From: an uncultured Blautia sp.
GTDB lineage: Bacteria > Bacillota > Clostridia > Lachnospirales > Lachnospiraceae
Direction of reading: 5' to 3'
Assembly: GCA_900541985.1 (NCBI GenBank)
Contig: UQLX01000040.1
Location: forward strand, 1-20,701
Length of the DNA stretch: 20,701 nt
The position numbers and the translations under genes are program-made. The notes beneath the pieces were generated by a model. The model ran no database searches. It saw only the letters and a list, made by a program, of their open reading frames with translations, and was not told where the DNA came from. This document shows positions 1 to 7,527 of the stretch, in pieces. The first letter of the stretch is position 1. Every line of letters starts with the position of its first letter.

Positions 1-20
1 CCAATCCGATTTGGGATTGG
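1..20. repeat. Hairpin at the left end of the window
   Basis: The first 20 bases fold on themselves: CCAATCC pairs with GGATTGG across a 6-base loop. The stretch from 1 to about 50 does not continue the LytTR regulator that should read through here, so it looks joined on. The right end of the window also finishes in a hairpin. I read this as a probable assembly or chimera end rather than a terminator. Confidence 0.5.
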
Positions 21-39
21 CATCATAAAACAACCAGTT

Positions 40-555
40 TCACGGATTCAGGTATTCTTCTTTCTCTGTCACTACGCCGACCTGGCGCCTGTCACTGTAA
101 AAATACAGGATCTTATCCAAAGGCATCCGAAAGGTTCCGTCCTGATTCTGGAACACAAAGTTCTTTTCTCTTTTCTGAAAAAAATGTTCTCTGGCACGGC
201 TCAGGACCTGACAGATCTGTTCTTCCTTTGCCGGCTTCAGCACATAATCCAAAGCACCTGTCCGGTATCCGTCAAACACATATTCTGAATACCCTGTCAC
301 AAAAACGATCAGGAGCTCCTTATCAAATTTCCGGATTTCTTCCGCAGTTTCCATTCCATTCAGGTCTTTCATCTCCACATCAAGAAAAAGAAGATCCACC
401 TCGCCGGGATGTTTATTCAGCCACCGGAGCGCTGTTTCTCCGGAAGTAAATTCATAGACGATCTCCTCGTCTCCCTCATACATGGATTTTTCCAGCTGAA
501 ACCGCAGACTGTCCCGGGCTTCCTGTTCATCGTCACACAATGCGATCCTCAACAT
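40..555 (-). CDS. LytTR-family response regulator, truncated C-terminus
   Basis: Receiver domain over residues 1-120 with the acidic pair D8/D9, phosphoacceptor D59 (LFLDVEM), T87 (FVTGYS) and K107 (LKPAK). A LytTR DNA-binding domain begins near residue 132 (NFVFQNQDGTFRM, then ILYFYSDRRQVGVVTEKEEY). Such regulators normally run about 235-245 residues. Here the frame stops at 171, straight after EEY, where family members continue with the rest of the DNA-binding fold. The start at 555 has an AGGGAG ribosome binding site. The protein would be phosphorylated by a partner histidine kinase, expected further left and not seen. It is divergent from a BceAB-like transporter, and the shared intergenic region holds four direct repeats of LytTR geometry, so it probably controls itself and the transporter. 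The truncation coincides with a 14-mer also found inverted at the other window end, so it may be an artefact. Confidence 0.85.
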   Translation of the reverse strand: MLRIALCDDEQEARDSLRFQLEKSMYEGDEEIVYEFTSGETALRWLNKHPGEVDLLFLDVEMKDLNGMETAEEIRKFDKELLIVFVTGYSEYVFDGYRTGALDYVLKPAKEEQICQVLSRAREHFFQKREKNFVFQNQDGTFRMPLDKILYFYSDRRQVGVVTEKEEYLNP

Positions 556-585
556 AGCTTTCTCCCTTTTTTATTTTGTTTCTTT

Positions 586-613
586 ATTATAACGCACTTC
601 CCCTTTGCGTCCA
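586..613 (-). promoter_or_regulatory. Promoter of the LytTR regulator
   Basis: On the minus strand a perfect -10 TATAAT (586-591) lies 16 bp from a poor -35 TGGACG (608-613). The first LytTR-like repeat (615-627) sits one base upstream of that -35. A weak -35 next to activator repeats is the usual design of LytTR-activated promoters; the activation itself is inferred. Confidence 0.55.
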
Positions 614-614
614 C

Positions 615-698
615 TCCAAACTTTACAAAAATCCTTCCGATCTTTACATTTTCTGCAGCCTCCTTCCAAACTTTACATCCTGGGCTCCATTCTTTACA
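615..698. promoter_or_regulatory. Four direct repeats, probable LytTR regulator operators
   Basis: Four 13-bp copies of TCC-RWW-CTTTACA start at 615, 636, 665 and 686: TCCAAACTTTACA, TCCGATCTTTACA, TCCAAACTTTACA and TCCATTCTTTACA. Start-to-start distances are 21, 29 and 21 bp, giving two pairs that each place both copies on the same DNA face. LytTR dimers such as AgrA and VirR are known to bind two roughly 9-bp direct repeats with a period near 21 bp. The left pair abuts the regulator promoter and the right pair faces the ABC transporter. Repeats and spacing are seen directly; the binding protein is inferred. Confidence 0.75.
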
Positions 699-792
699 CC
701 TCTGATTTTTCTCTCTGTTTTCTGTGTTATCCTCAATTTGAAAAACCGGAAATCCATATCACGGACATTTCTATATAATAAGGAGGAATTTT

Positions 793-1542
793 ATGCTATC
801 TGTCAAAAATCTTGAAAAATCCTATAAAACAGGAAAACAGACCTACCCGGTTCTGAAGGGAGTCTCTTTTTCCATTGCAAAAGGCGAATTCATCGCTGTC
901 ATGGGGCCTTCCGGCTCCGGAAAGTCCACACTTCTCAACTGTATTTCCTGTTATATTCCTTTTGAAAAAGGAAAGATCACTCTTGGCAGCCAGGAACTCA
1001 GCACCATGACACCGGAGCAGCTTGCCCTTGTCCGCAACGAAAAACTTGGCTTTGTATTTCAGGATTTTATGCTTCTGGACGGGCTGACAGTCCGGGAAAA
1101 CATTCTGGTTCCCAGGATCATCCGTTCCAATGTGGATAAGGACGGAGAACGGTACGCAGACCAGCTGATGGAGCTGTTTGGCATCAGCCATATCCGCAGT
1201 AAGTATCCCGCTGAAATCTCCGGCGGTGAAAGGCAGAGAACCGCCGTTGCCAGAAGCCTGATCAACCGGCCTCTGATGATCCTTGCAGATGAGCCTACCG
1301 GAAATCTGGACAGCCGCTCCAGCCGTATCGTTATCGAATCCTTTGAAAATGCCAGAAAGAATCTGGATGCCACCATCTTTATGGTCACTCACGACAGCTT
1401 TTCCGCATCCTTCTGCGACCGGGTAATTCTCTTAAAAGATGGAATGGTTTATCGTCAGCTGGAAAAAAACATCCAGACAAGAAGTGCGTTTCATGACACC
1501 CTGTTAAATGCGATCAAAGAAATGAGTGGTGATGCCGAATGA
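793..1542 (+). CDS. BceA-like ABC transporter ATP-binding protein
   Basis: A 249-residue ABC ATPase of the MacB/LolD/BceA type. Visible motifs are Walker A GPSGSGKS (38-45), Q-loop Q90, signature ISGGERQ (142-148), Walker B LMILADEP (161-168) and switch histidine H200 (MVTHD). The start has a strong AAGGAGG site. The stop overlaps the start of the permease as ATGA, so the two are translationally coupled. With the FtsX-type permease it should form a complex that removes or detoxifies cell-wall-active peptides or moves lipids; the substrate cannot be read from sequence. BceAB transporters usually pair with an OmpR-family regulator and an intramembrane kinase, so the LytTR regulator next door is a less usual partner. 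A TATAAT at 774-779 lies too close to the ribosome binding site to be a convincing promoter. A weak -35/-10 pair around 703-730 follows the repeats. Confidence 0.93.
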   Translation: MLSVKNLEKSYKTGKQTYPVLKGVSFSIAKGEFIAVMGPSGSGKSTLLNCISCYIPFEKGKITLGSQELSTMTPEQLALVRNEKLGFVFQDFMLLDGLTVRENILVPRIIRSNVDKDGERYADQLMELFGISHIRSKYPAEISGGERQRTAVARSLINRPLMILADEPTGNLDSRSSRIVIESFENARKNLDATIFMVTHDSFSASFCDRVILLKDGMVYRQLEKNIQTRSAFHDTLLNAIKEMSGDAE

Positions 1543-3677
1543 AAAAAAGACGATCCATAAGAACGATAAAAGAGCTGGAAAACCGTCTGCAAAAAGCAGA
1601 CTGGAAGCAGGCACGACTGTACCTGTTCTGTAATTTTGTATCTCTGATGCTGATGACTGCCTATTCTGCTCTGATGTTTTCTCCTACGGTCCTGAATATC
1701 TTTCCGGAGGGCGGAGACAGCCTGAAACAGCTTTACATGATCTTTATCATGACTCTTTTTGGCTGTACGGTCTTCACCGTCTATGCCGCCAGCCTGTTTT
1801 TCCGTAAAAAATCACACCAGCTCGGAATCCTTATGGCGCTTGGCGCCTCCAGAAAAACACTGGCTCCCGGACTTTTCCGCGAGGTGATTCTTTTAAGCGG
1901 AAGCTCCGCCCTTCTTGGGATCCTTGCAGGCTTTCCTTTCATAATGCTCCTGTGGAAGCTGTTCCGTTTCCTGATCGTGGATAATCGGTACATGATCCTG
2001 CATCTGGATTTTCGCTGTCTGTGGATACCGGCAGGATTTGCCGTTCTCGTGCTTTTTTGCGCCTGCCTGCTGGCCTTTGTTTATCTCAGAAAAACAGATA
2101 TTCTGGATGTGATACAGGAAGAACACCAGAATGAATCGGTAAGAGAGATTGGGCTGTGGTGCGGTCCTGTGGGTATTATCCTTTTGATCGGCGGCGCAAT
2201 GCTGGGATACAACTTTCCTACGTTTTATCGTGATCTTACCCATCGCTTTCCTTCAGCCCTGCTTAAGGTTCTTTGTTATTCCCCTGTATTTGCAGGTCTT
2301 TATATGGTCATGCTCCACACTGTTGTCAACGGATGGCATTTCAGGCGCAAAAATCCCTGGAAAAACATCGTTGCAAGAAGCATGATGAAATTCCAGGGAA
2401 AACAGACGGTAAACAGCCTGCTTGTTACCACGGTTCTGATCGCAGGCGGCTGCTTCGGTATTTTTTATCTTCCTATGCTTGGTACCGGTACTTCCATGAA
2501 TATTGAACAGAGAGAATACGATTATTCCTGGTTCTGGCCATCGGATCAGCAGCTTCCTTCAGAAGAAGAAATCCAGGATCTTGCCCGGGAACATAAGATA
2601 CAGATTGCAGACTGGAAGGAATGTCCTTACCTAAGTCTGGCAGTTGACTCCAATGTGATGATCGACAATGCCGACGGCAGTTTTTCATGGAAATACTATG
2701 AGATTTCCTCTGAGGGACATTTTCTTTCTGAAAGTGACTTCAACCGGATCTCCGGTCAAAGCCTTTCCGTTGAACCGGGAGAATATTATGCTGTAACCAA
2801 CCGGGAAGAGACTTCTTACCGTGTAGTAGATAATTCCACCCGATTTACCAATATGATCACAAGAGAGGTTCTCCCTGTGTCCTTTAAAGGCTTTGTTCAT
2901 TTTGATCAGCTGGGCGCTCTGTATACCGGGGTTCTGGATGACAGTGACTTCCAAAAAATTTCCCGGGGACTTACGCCCCAATGGCAGGGAACCATGGCAT
3001 TTTTCAATTCCGAAGGAAAGGACAGTTATCCCTTTGCCCGCGCTTTTTATGAAAGGATTGTAGCCTCCTTTGATGAAGACAGCTTTTCTACAAGTCTCTA
3101 CGATCCTGTCGAATACCTCATGACAGAGGGCTATACAAACGACTATTTCGGAGCCAGCTACAGAGATGTCGATGACCACCTGGATCGCTCACAGCTGGAC
3201 AGCGCAGATTTCCGGATGTTCTGGAACTACATGCCACAGTTCCGGATCCTTGACAGCACCGAACAGCTGAACACCTTTTCTGTATTTATGATGACCTTCC
3301 TTTTTATCGGGATCGTATGCTTTACTGCCGCTCTGGTCATTTCCTACACCCGCTGCCAGACACTGGCTTTGAATAATGCCTATGTATTTTATGACCTGAA
3401 GCGTCTGGGCGCTTCTCCCGCTTTTCTTTGCAGGGAGCTCCGCCGCCAGGCCGGACCGGTCTTTCAGATTCCAACTGCTGTGGGAATGAGCTGTATGGTA
3501 CTTCTTTATGGAATGATGCTTTATGCAAACGACAGCCGCTACACCCAGACCGAAATTGCCGGATTCCTGGTATGTCTGGAAATCATTGCTGTCATTGCCA
3601 TTCTTTTCTATGGAGTGTACCGCCGAACTCTTTACGGACTGATGAAGCAGCTGGATCTTCACTCTTCCGAGCGGTAA
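1539..3677 (+). CDS. BceB-like FtsX-family ABC transporter permease
   Basis: A 712-residue membrane protein. Hydrophobic segments lie near residues 26-48, 66-88, 110-136, 165-187, 205-222, 235-262 and 290-315. A hydrophilic, probably extracellular domain spans about 320-590, and three more segments follow. A large external domain between the seventh and eighth of ten membrane segments is the hallmark of BceB-type permeases and serves in peptide sensing. The FtsX motif region around GILMALGASRKTLAPGLFREV (residues 95-115) is present. It overlaps the ATPase gene by four bases. Its 3' end overlaps the convergent DUF3343 gene by 19 bp, so no terminator separates the two operons. The likely role is resistance to a cell-wall-targeting peptide; that is inference from family and architecture. 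Confidence 0.9.
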   Translation: MKKRRSIRTIKELENRLQKADWKQARLYLFCNFVSLMLMTAYSALMFSPTVLNIFPEGGDSLKQLYMIFIMTLFGCTVFTVYAASLFFRKKSHQLGILMALGASRKTLAPGLFREVILLSGSSALLGILAGFPFIMLLWKLFRFLIVDNRYMILHLDFRCLWIPAGFAVLVLFCACLLAFVYLRKTDILDVIQEEHQNESVREIGLWCGPVGIILLIGGAMLGYNFPTFYRDLTHRFPSALLKVLCYSPVFAGLYMVMLHTVVNGWHFRRKNPWKNIVARSMMKFQGKQTVNSLLVTTVLIAGGCFGIFYLPMLGTGTSMNIEQREYDYSWFWPSDQQLPSEEEIQDLAREHKIQIADWKECPYLSLAVDSNVMIDNADGSFSWKYYEISSEGHFLSESDFNRISGQSLSVEPGEYYAVTNREETSYRVVDNSTRFTNMITREVLPVSFKGFVHFDQLGALYTGVLDDSDFQKISRGLTPQWQGTMAFFNSEGKDSYPFARAFYERIVASFDEDSFSTSLYDPVEYLMTEGYTNDYFGASYRDVDDHLDRSQLDSADFRMFWNYMPQFRILDSTEQLNTFSVFMMTFLFIGIVCFTAALVISYTRCQTLALNNAYVFYDLKRLGASPAFLCRELRRQAGPVFQIPTAVGMSCMVLLYGMMLYANDSRYTQTEIAGFLVCLEIIAVIAILFYGVYRRTLYGLMKQLDLHSSER

Positions 3678-3910
3678 AGCTCCAGATAAGAGTCCCCGTC
3701 CACCTGAACGATCTGCTCCAGCTCCTCATTCAGTTCCAGAGCGACCTCTGAAAATTCCTGTTCCATCCAGAACCGGACACAGGTCCCACAGGAAGAGCTT
3801 AAATTTCTGGGAACCGGCATGATTTTTGTGCCGATTCCCAGTTTTTCACAATTTTTCTTAAAACATACTGCGCCGTAATGGGAATAAAAAGTTGCAATAT
3901 ACTCTGTCAT
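3659..3910 (-). CDS. DUF3343 putative Se/S carrier-like protein
   Basis: An 83-residue protein with the DUF3343 pattern: an N-terminal beta strand (YIATFYSHYGAV), then PVPRNLSSSCGTCVRF with two cysteines (CGTC) that could bind sulfur or selenium. Proteins of this family are encoded with YedE and YedF in clostridial selenium loci and are thought to carry reduced Se or S. The ATG overlaps the TusA-like stop as ATGA, so translation is coupled. The gene ends 19 bp inside the convergent permease gene. The carrier role is a family-context inference, not proven by sequence. Confidence 0.85.
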   Translation of the reverse strand: MTEYIATFYSHYGAVCFKKNCEKLGIGTKIMPVPRNLSSSCGTCVRFWMEQEFSEVALELNEELEQIVQVDGDSYLELYRSEE

Positions 3911-4113
3911 TTTGTAACACGAAGCAGGAAATCCTCCCCCTGCTCTTCCACCTGTACCTGGTAGCCCTGATGGGATGCAAATCTTGTAACATTTTCCTTT
4001 GCAGTTACGTTATCTACCAGAACCTCATATGCAGCCTCTTGGGAAGCCAGTGCATTTTTTGTCATGATCACCGGTTCCGGGCAGGACAATCCTCTTGCGT
4101 CTACCTGTTTCAT
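3907..4113 (-). CDS. Stand-alone TusA/SirA-like sulfur (selenium) carrier
   Basis: A 68-residue TusA-fold protein. It has the canonical N-terminal motif DARGLSCPEPV with the single persulfide-bearing cysteine (residue 11), followed by the helix and strands of the family (EVLVDNVTAKENVTRFASHQGYQVQV). In many selenium loci the equivalent YedF has this domain fused to a C-terminal DsrE-like domain; here it stands alone, with DUF3343 immediately downstream. An AGGAG site precedes the ATG. It lies 29 bp after yedE on the same transcript. It would accept a per-sulfide or per-selenide from a desulfurase, plausibly the one encoded divergently at 5430. Confidence 0.9.
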   Translation of the reverse strand: MKQVDARGLSCPEPVIMTKNALASQEAAYEVLVDNVTAKENVTRFASHQGYQVQVEEQGEDFLLRVTK

Positions 4114-4142
4114 AATTGTTCTCCTTTATCAAAAATATATTT

Positions 4143-5216
4143 TCAGTCTGCTTTTTTTCTGGAATTCATAAATGCGGTCACTGTTACCACTGCGATACCA
4201 ATGATCACCGCAATCTTTCCATTGGATGTAGGACCTTCTCCGGAAGAAGCAAGCCCGAAGTTATGAGCAACAGCCGCTCCGACCATCAGTCCGATGACAG
4301 TGACTGCAGAGTCTGTATTTCCCTCACCGGAAAGCACAAGCTGACGGAGCGGGCAGCCGCCCAGAAGCACGCAGCCAAAGCCTGCAAGGAACATGCCAAG
4401 TGCATTCCACAGTCCATCTGTATGTGCCACCGGCTGTCCTGCAAATCCCGGATTAAAAAACGGAGTTCCTGTTACAGCTCCCAGAATAAGGTTCATTACA
4501 AGCGCACTGGCAAAAATTGCCACAAATCCCATCAGAAGCTTCCATTCACGGAAAAGAACCGCATCACGGATACCGCCTACCATACAGAGACGTGTTTTCT
4601 GTGCAAGACCGCCTACGATCAGACCGGCTGCCAGAGCGATCCAGACAGAGGCATGAAGAGATCCCGGACCTTCTGTGGAAAAATGAATAAATGCAGGCGC
4701 TGCGACCAGAAGGATCAGAAATACGATCTGAAGTACCGGAAAGAGCTGTCCCTCCAACGCCGGCATTTTATAAGAGCGCTTCAGAGTATATCCTCTTTTC
4801 AGGAAAAATACACCTGCAAAAATACCAAGGGCAAATCCCACAAAACCAAAGATCGCATTTCCGTCTCCGCCTGCCAGTCTCAGGATCATACGGAACGGAC
4901 AGCCCAGGAACATCAGGCAGCCGATCATGACAAACACTGCAAGGATGAATCTGGTAACAGGAGCGGAACCGCCTCTTGCCTTAAATTCTCCGGATACCAT
5001 TGCCATAATGCAGGCGCCAAGAACCAGTCCGATGATCTCCGGACGTATGTATTGTACCACCGGCGCCGAATGAAATCCCAGAGCGCCTGCCGTATCTCTC
5101 AGGAAACACGCGATACAGAATCCCATATTTACCGGATTGCCAGAAAATACCAGCAAAGCTGAGATCACACCGATCACAAGCCCTGCTGCTACAATGGCTT
5201 TTTTCTCATTTTTCAT
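4143..5216 (-). CDS. yedE: YedE-type selenium-metabolism membrane transporter
   Basis: A 357-residue, very hydrophobic protein of the YeeE/YedE family with about ten membrane segments. The duplicated family motif occurs twice, as LGCPFRMILRLAGGD near residue 103-117 and GGCPLRQLVLSGEGN near 287-301. A further cysteine pair lies in MGFCIACFLRD near the N-terminus. The family's E. coli thiosulfate and Clostridia selenium members move thiosulfate-like or selenium compounds using such cysteines. Co-transcription with a TusA-like and a DUF3343 protein points to the selenium-associated YedE subgroup. The ATG at 5216 has a strong AAGGAGG site. The family call is firm; the exact transported species is inferred. 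Confidence 0.92.
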   Translation of the reverse strand: MKNEKKAIVAAGLVIGVISALLVFSGNPVNMGFCIACFLRDTAGALGFHSAPVVQYIRPEIIGLVLGACIMAMVSGEFKARGGSAPVTRFILAVFVMIGCLMFLGCPFRMILRLAGGDGNAIFGFVGFALGIFAGVFFLKRGYTLKRSYKMPALEGQLFPVLQIVFLILLVAAPAFIHFSTEGPGSLHASVWIALAAGLIVGGLAQKTRLCMVGGIRDAVLFREWKLLMGFVAIFASALVMNLILGAVTGTPFFNPGFAGQPVAHTDGLWNALGMFLAGFGCVLLGGCPLRQLVLSGEGNTDSAVTVIGLMVGAAVAHNFGLASSGEGPTSNGKIAVIIGIAVVTVTAFMNSRKKAD

Positions 5217-5294
5217 TTGTTATTTCCTCCTTTTCCCTATGCGTTTCTGTTTGAGTCGTATTTTTTGTTGTAAACGCATATTTCGTACATCAGA

Positions 5295-5324
5295 ATCATA
5301 CCATTTTTTATTATTTTTTGCCAA
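5295..5324 (-). promoter_or_regulatory. Promoter of the yedE operon
   Basis: Minus-strand -35 TTGGCA (5319-5324) and -10 TATGAT (5295-5300) with an 18-bp spacer. Transcription would start about 70 bp before the yedE ATG. The 213-bp divergent region to the desulfurase gene is AT-rich. The LysR regulator of this locus is likely to act here, but I could not fix a specific binding box. For the plus-strand gene only a weak -10 (TATAGT near 5389) is visible. Confidence 0.6.
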
Positions 5325-5429
5325 TTAATTATAGTTGTATTTTTGTGTTATTTATAGATTTTTTCGATAAGTCGTGTTATAGTAAGGATACAGTATCATG
5401 AAAAAAATAAGAAAAGGAAGAAGATCATC

Positions 5430-6617
5430 ATGAAAAAAATATATCTGGATCAGGCAAGTACCTCCTGTCCCAAGGCTCCGGGCGTGGCAGACGCGGTCTT
5501 TCATTATCTGTCCGGCGATGCAGTCAATATCAACCGTGGAAGCTATGACACGGCTTTTTCTGTGGAAGAACAGATTTTTGACACAAGAGAACAGCTGAAA
5601 CAGCTTTTTCATTTTCCGGATAAAAGCCGCAATGTAATTTTTACCGCCAATGTCACAGCAAGCCTGAATATTCTTCTGAAAGGGCTGCTCCGTCCCGGAG
5701 ATCATGTTCTGGTAAGCTCCATGGAGCATAATGCTGTGATGCGTCCACTGGTACAGCTTGAAAAAACAGGAGTAAGCTTCGACCGAATCCCCTGTGACCA
5801 TGACGGAAACCTGCTTCTGGAACAGGCCGAACAGCTGCTCCGCCCGGAAACCCGGCTTCTCGTATGCCTTCATGGTTCCAATGTATGTGGCACACTGATG
5901 CCCATAAAAGCCATCGGGGATTTCTGTCATAAGCACGGGATCCTTTTTATTCTGGATACTGCACAGACCGCAGGCGTTATTCCCATAGATATGGACGTGT
6001 GCCACATAGACGCTCTGGCATTTACCGGTCACAAGGGTTTTCGGGGACCTCAGGGAATCGGTGGCTTTCTCATCCGGGAAGCTCTGGTTTCTGATATGGT
6101 TCCTCTTCTCAGCGGAGGCACCGGAAGCATTTCCCACACAGAAGAAATCCCGGATTTTATGCCCGACCGCTTTGAACCGGGTACGCCTAATATTCCGGGA
6201 ATCCTTGGACTCCATGCAGCGCTTTCCTGTACGGGGCAGATATGTTCTCAGGAGAATTTCCGCCATGAAATGAAACTGACAGAACACTTTATCAAAGGAA
6301 TCCAGTCCATGGATCCTCTGGGAAAACATCTTCGGATCATTGGCAGAACCGACTGTCCGGACACTCTGGAAACTGCCGTCCGCTGCGCTGTAGTTTCTGT
6401 CCTGACACCAGAGATCGATATGGCAGACGTTACCTTTCAGCTGGATAATACCTTTGGGATCATGACAAGAGTGGGACTCCACTGCGCACCTTCTGCACAC
6501 AAAACTCTGGGAACTTATCCTCAGGGAAGCATCCGTTTTTCCTTCGGTCCGGAAAATACCCTGGAAGAAATAAACACCGCGCTGAAGGCTCTAGAAGAAA
6601 TTGCCAGAATCTGCTGA
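5430..6617 (+). CDS. Class V aminotransferase, cysteine desulfurase family
   Basis: A 395-residue PLP enzyme of the SufS/CsdA-like fold. It begins IYLDQASTSCPKAP, carries the cofactor-stacking region SSMEHNAVMRPL and LDTAQTAGVIPIDM, and has the Schiff-base lysine in FTGHKGFRGPQG (about residue 205). The persulfide cysteine lies in VGLHCAPSAHKTLG (about residue 350). Closest by character is the short desulfurase clade that sits in selenium-utilisation loci of Firmicutes (the EF2568-like group). It would release S from cysteine or Se from selenocysteine and pass it to carriers such as the TusA-like protein encoded divergently. It is followed 16 bp later by the LysR gene on the same strand. The selenium assignment rests on neighbourhood. 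Confidence 0.9.
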   Translation: MKKIYLDQASTSCPKAPGVADAVFHYLSGDAVNINRGSYDTAFSVEEQIFDTREQLKQLFHFPDKSRNVIFTANVTASLNILLKGLLRPGDHVLVSSMEHNAVMRPLVQLEKTGVSFDRIPCDHDGNLLLEQAEQLLRPETRLLVCLHGSNVCGTLMPIKAIGDFCHKHGILFILDTAQTAGVIPIDMDVCHIDALAFTGHKGFRGPQGIGGFLIREALVSDMVPLLSGGTGSISHTEEIPDFMPDRFEPGTPNIPGILGLHAALSCTGQICSQENFRHEMKLTEHFIKGIQSMDPLGKHLRIIGRTDCPDTLETAVRCAVVSVLTPEIDMADVTFQLDNTFGIMTRVGLHCAPSAHKTLGTYPQGSIRFSFGPENTLEEINTALKALEEIARIC

Positions 6618-6633
6618 AACAGGAGGGAAATTT

Positions 6634-7527
6634 ATGGATTTTAAACAGCTGGAAGCATTTACAGCAGTGGTAGATTATGGCAGTTTTTCTGAGGCCGCGC
6701 GCCGCCTCTATCTGACCCAGCCTACCATCAGCGCACATATCCGTGCGCTGGAAAATGAACTGAAAGTAAAACTGATCATAAGGACAACAAAAAAGCTGAC
6801 CATCACCACAAAGGGATATCAGCTTTATGACAGCGCGGTCCGTATCCTCCATATCCGCAATAATCTTATGGAAGATTTTACCGGCTCAAAAAAACATATT
6901 ATTGATCTCAGCGCCTCCACTATCCCCTCCTCTTATCTGCTTCCGGAACTGCTTGCAGGCTTCGGTAAGGTATGCCCGGACGTCTATTTCCACTCTCTGC
7001 AGTCAGACAGCTCCGAAGCCATCCAGAAAGTGATTGACGGCAGTGTGGATCTGGGACTTGTAGGACAATATACCGAGCAGGAGGACTGCTGTTTTATTCC
7101 GTTCTGTCAGGATTCTCTGGTAATCGCAGCGCCTGTGACGCCTCACTACCTGAAACTCCAGGAAGACAATGCTTCTCTGCAGGAGCTGGTAAAAGAACCT
7201 ATGATCGTCCGTGAAAAAGGTTCCGGAACCAAAAAAGAAATGGATTATTTTCTGGAAAAATCTAATATCTCACCATCAGATCTGAATGTGATCGCAAGGA
7301 TGAACGATCTGGAAAGTATCAAAAAATCCATTGTCAACGGACTGGGAATTTCCATTCTTTCCGCCCGTTCTGTTCAGGATCTGAAAAAAACAAAACAAAT
7401 TCTTCTGTTTCCTCTGAAGGATGCGGAACACAAAAGAAATTTCTATATTGTATACAGCCGGAACCGGATCCTGAAGCCTCATGTACGCCAGTTTATTCAG
7501 TTTGCGCGGAACTTTTATCTTTCCTAA
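6634..7527 (+). CDS. LysR-family regulator, selenium-locus type
   Basis: A 297-residue LysR regulator. The winged helix-turn-helix occupies residues 1-60 (SFSEAARRLYLTQPTISAHIRALENEL) and the effector-binding domain about 90-295. I chose the ATG at 6634 because AGGAGGG lies 7 bp upstream and the protein then starts with the usual MDFKQLEAF. An upstream in-frame start at 6601 would add 11 unconserved residues. Its position after the desulfurase matches the LysR regulators annotated as selenium-metabolism-associated in Clostridia. It probably controls the divergent yedE promoter. Its TAA shares three bases with the stop codon of the convergent DeoR gene. Confidence 0.92.
   Translation: MDFKQLEAFTAVVDYGSFSEAARRLYLTQPTISAHIRALENELKVKLIIRTTKKLTITTKGYQLYDSAVRILHIRNNLMEDFTGSKKHIIDLSASTIPSSYLLPELLAGFGKVCPDVYFHSLQSDSSEAIQKVIDGSVDLGLVGQYTEQEDCCFIPFCQDSLVIAAPVTPHYLKLQEDNASLQELVKEPMIVREKGSGTKKEMDYFLEKSNISPSDLNVIARMNDLESIKKSIVNGLGISILSARSVQDLKKTKQILLFPLKDAEHKRNFYIVYSRNRILKPHVRQFIQFARNFYLS

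Noticed and set aside
774..779. TATAAT just upstream of the ABC transporter as its -10
   Set aside because: Transcription would start inside the ribosome binding site, and no -35 lies at a proper distance.
4116..5162. A 348-codon open frame antisense to yedE
   Set aside because: Its composition (many C, K, S, H) is that of a shadow of hydrophobic coding on the other strand; yedE is unambiguous.
5352..6500. A 382-codon open frame antisense to the desulfurase gene
   Set aside because: It covers a clear PLP enzyme and has no motif of its own.
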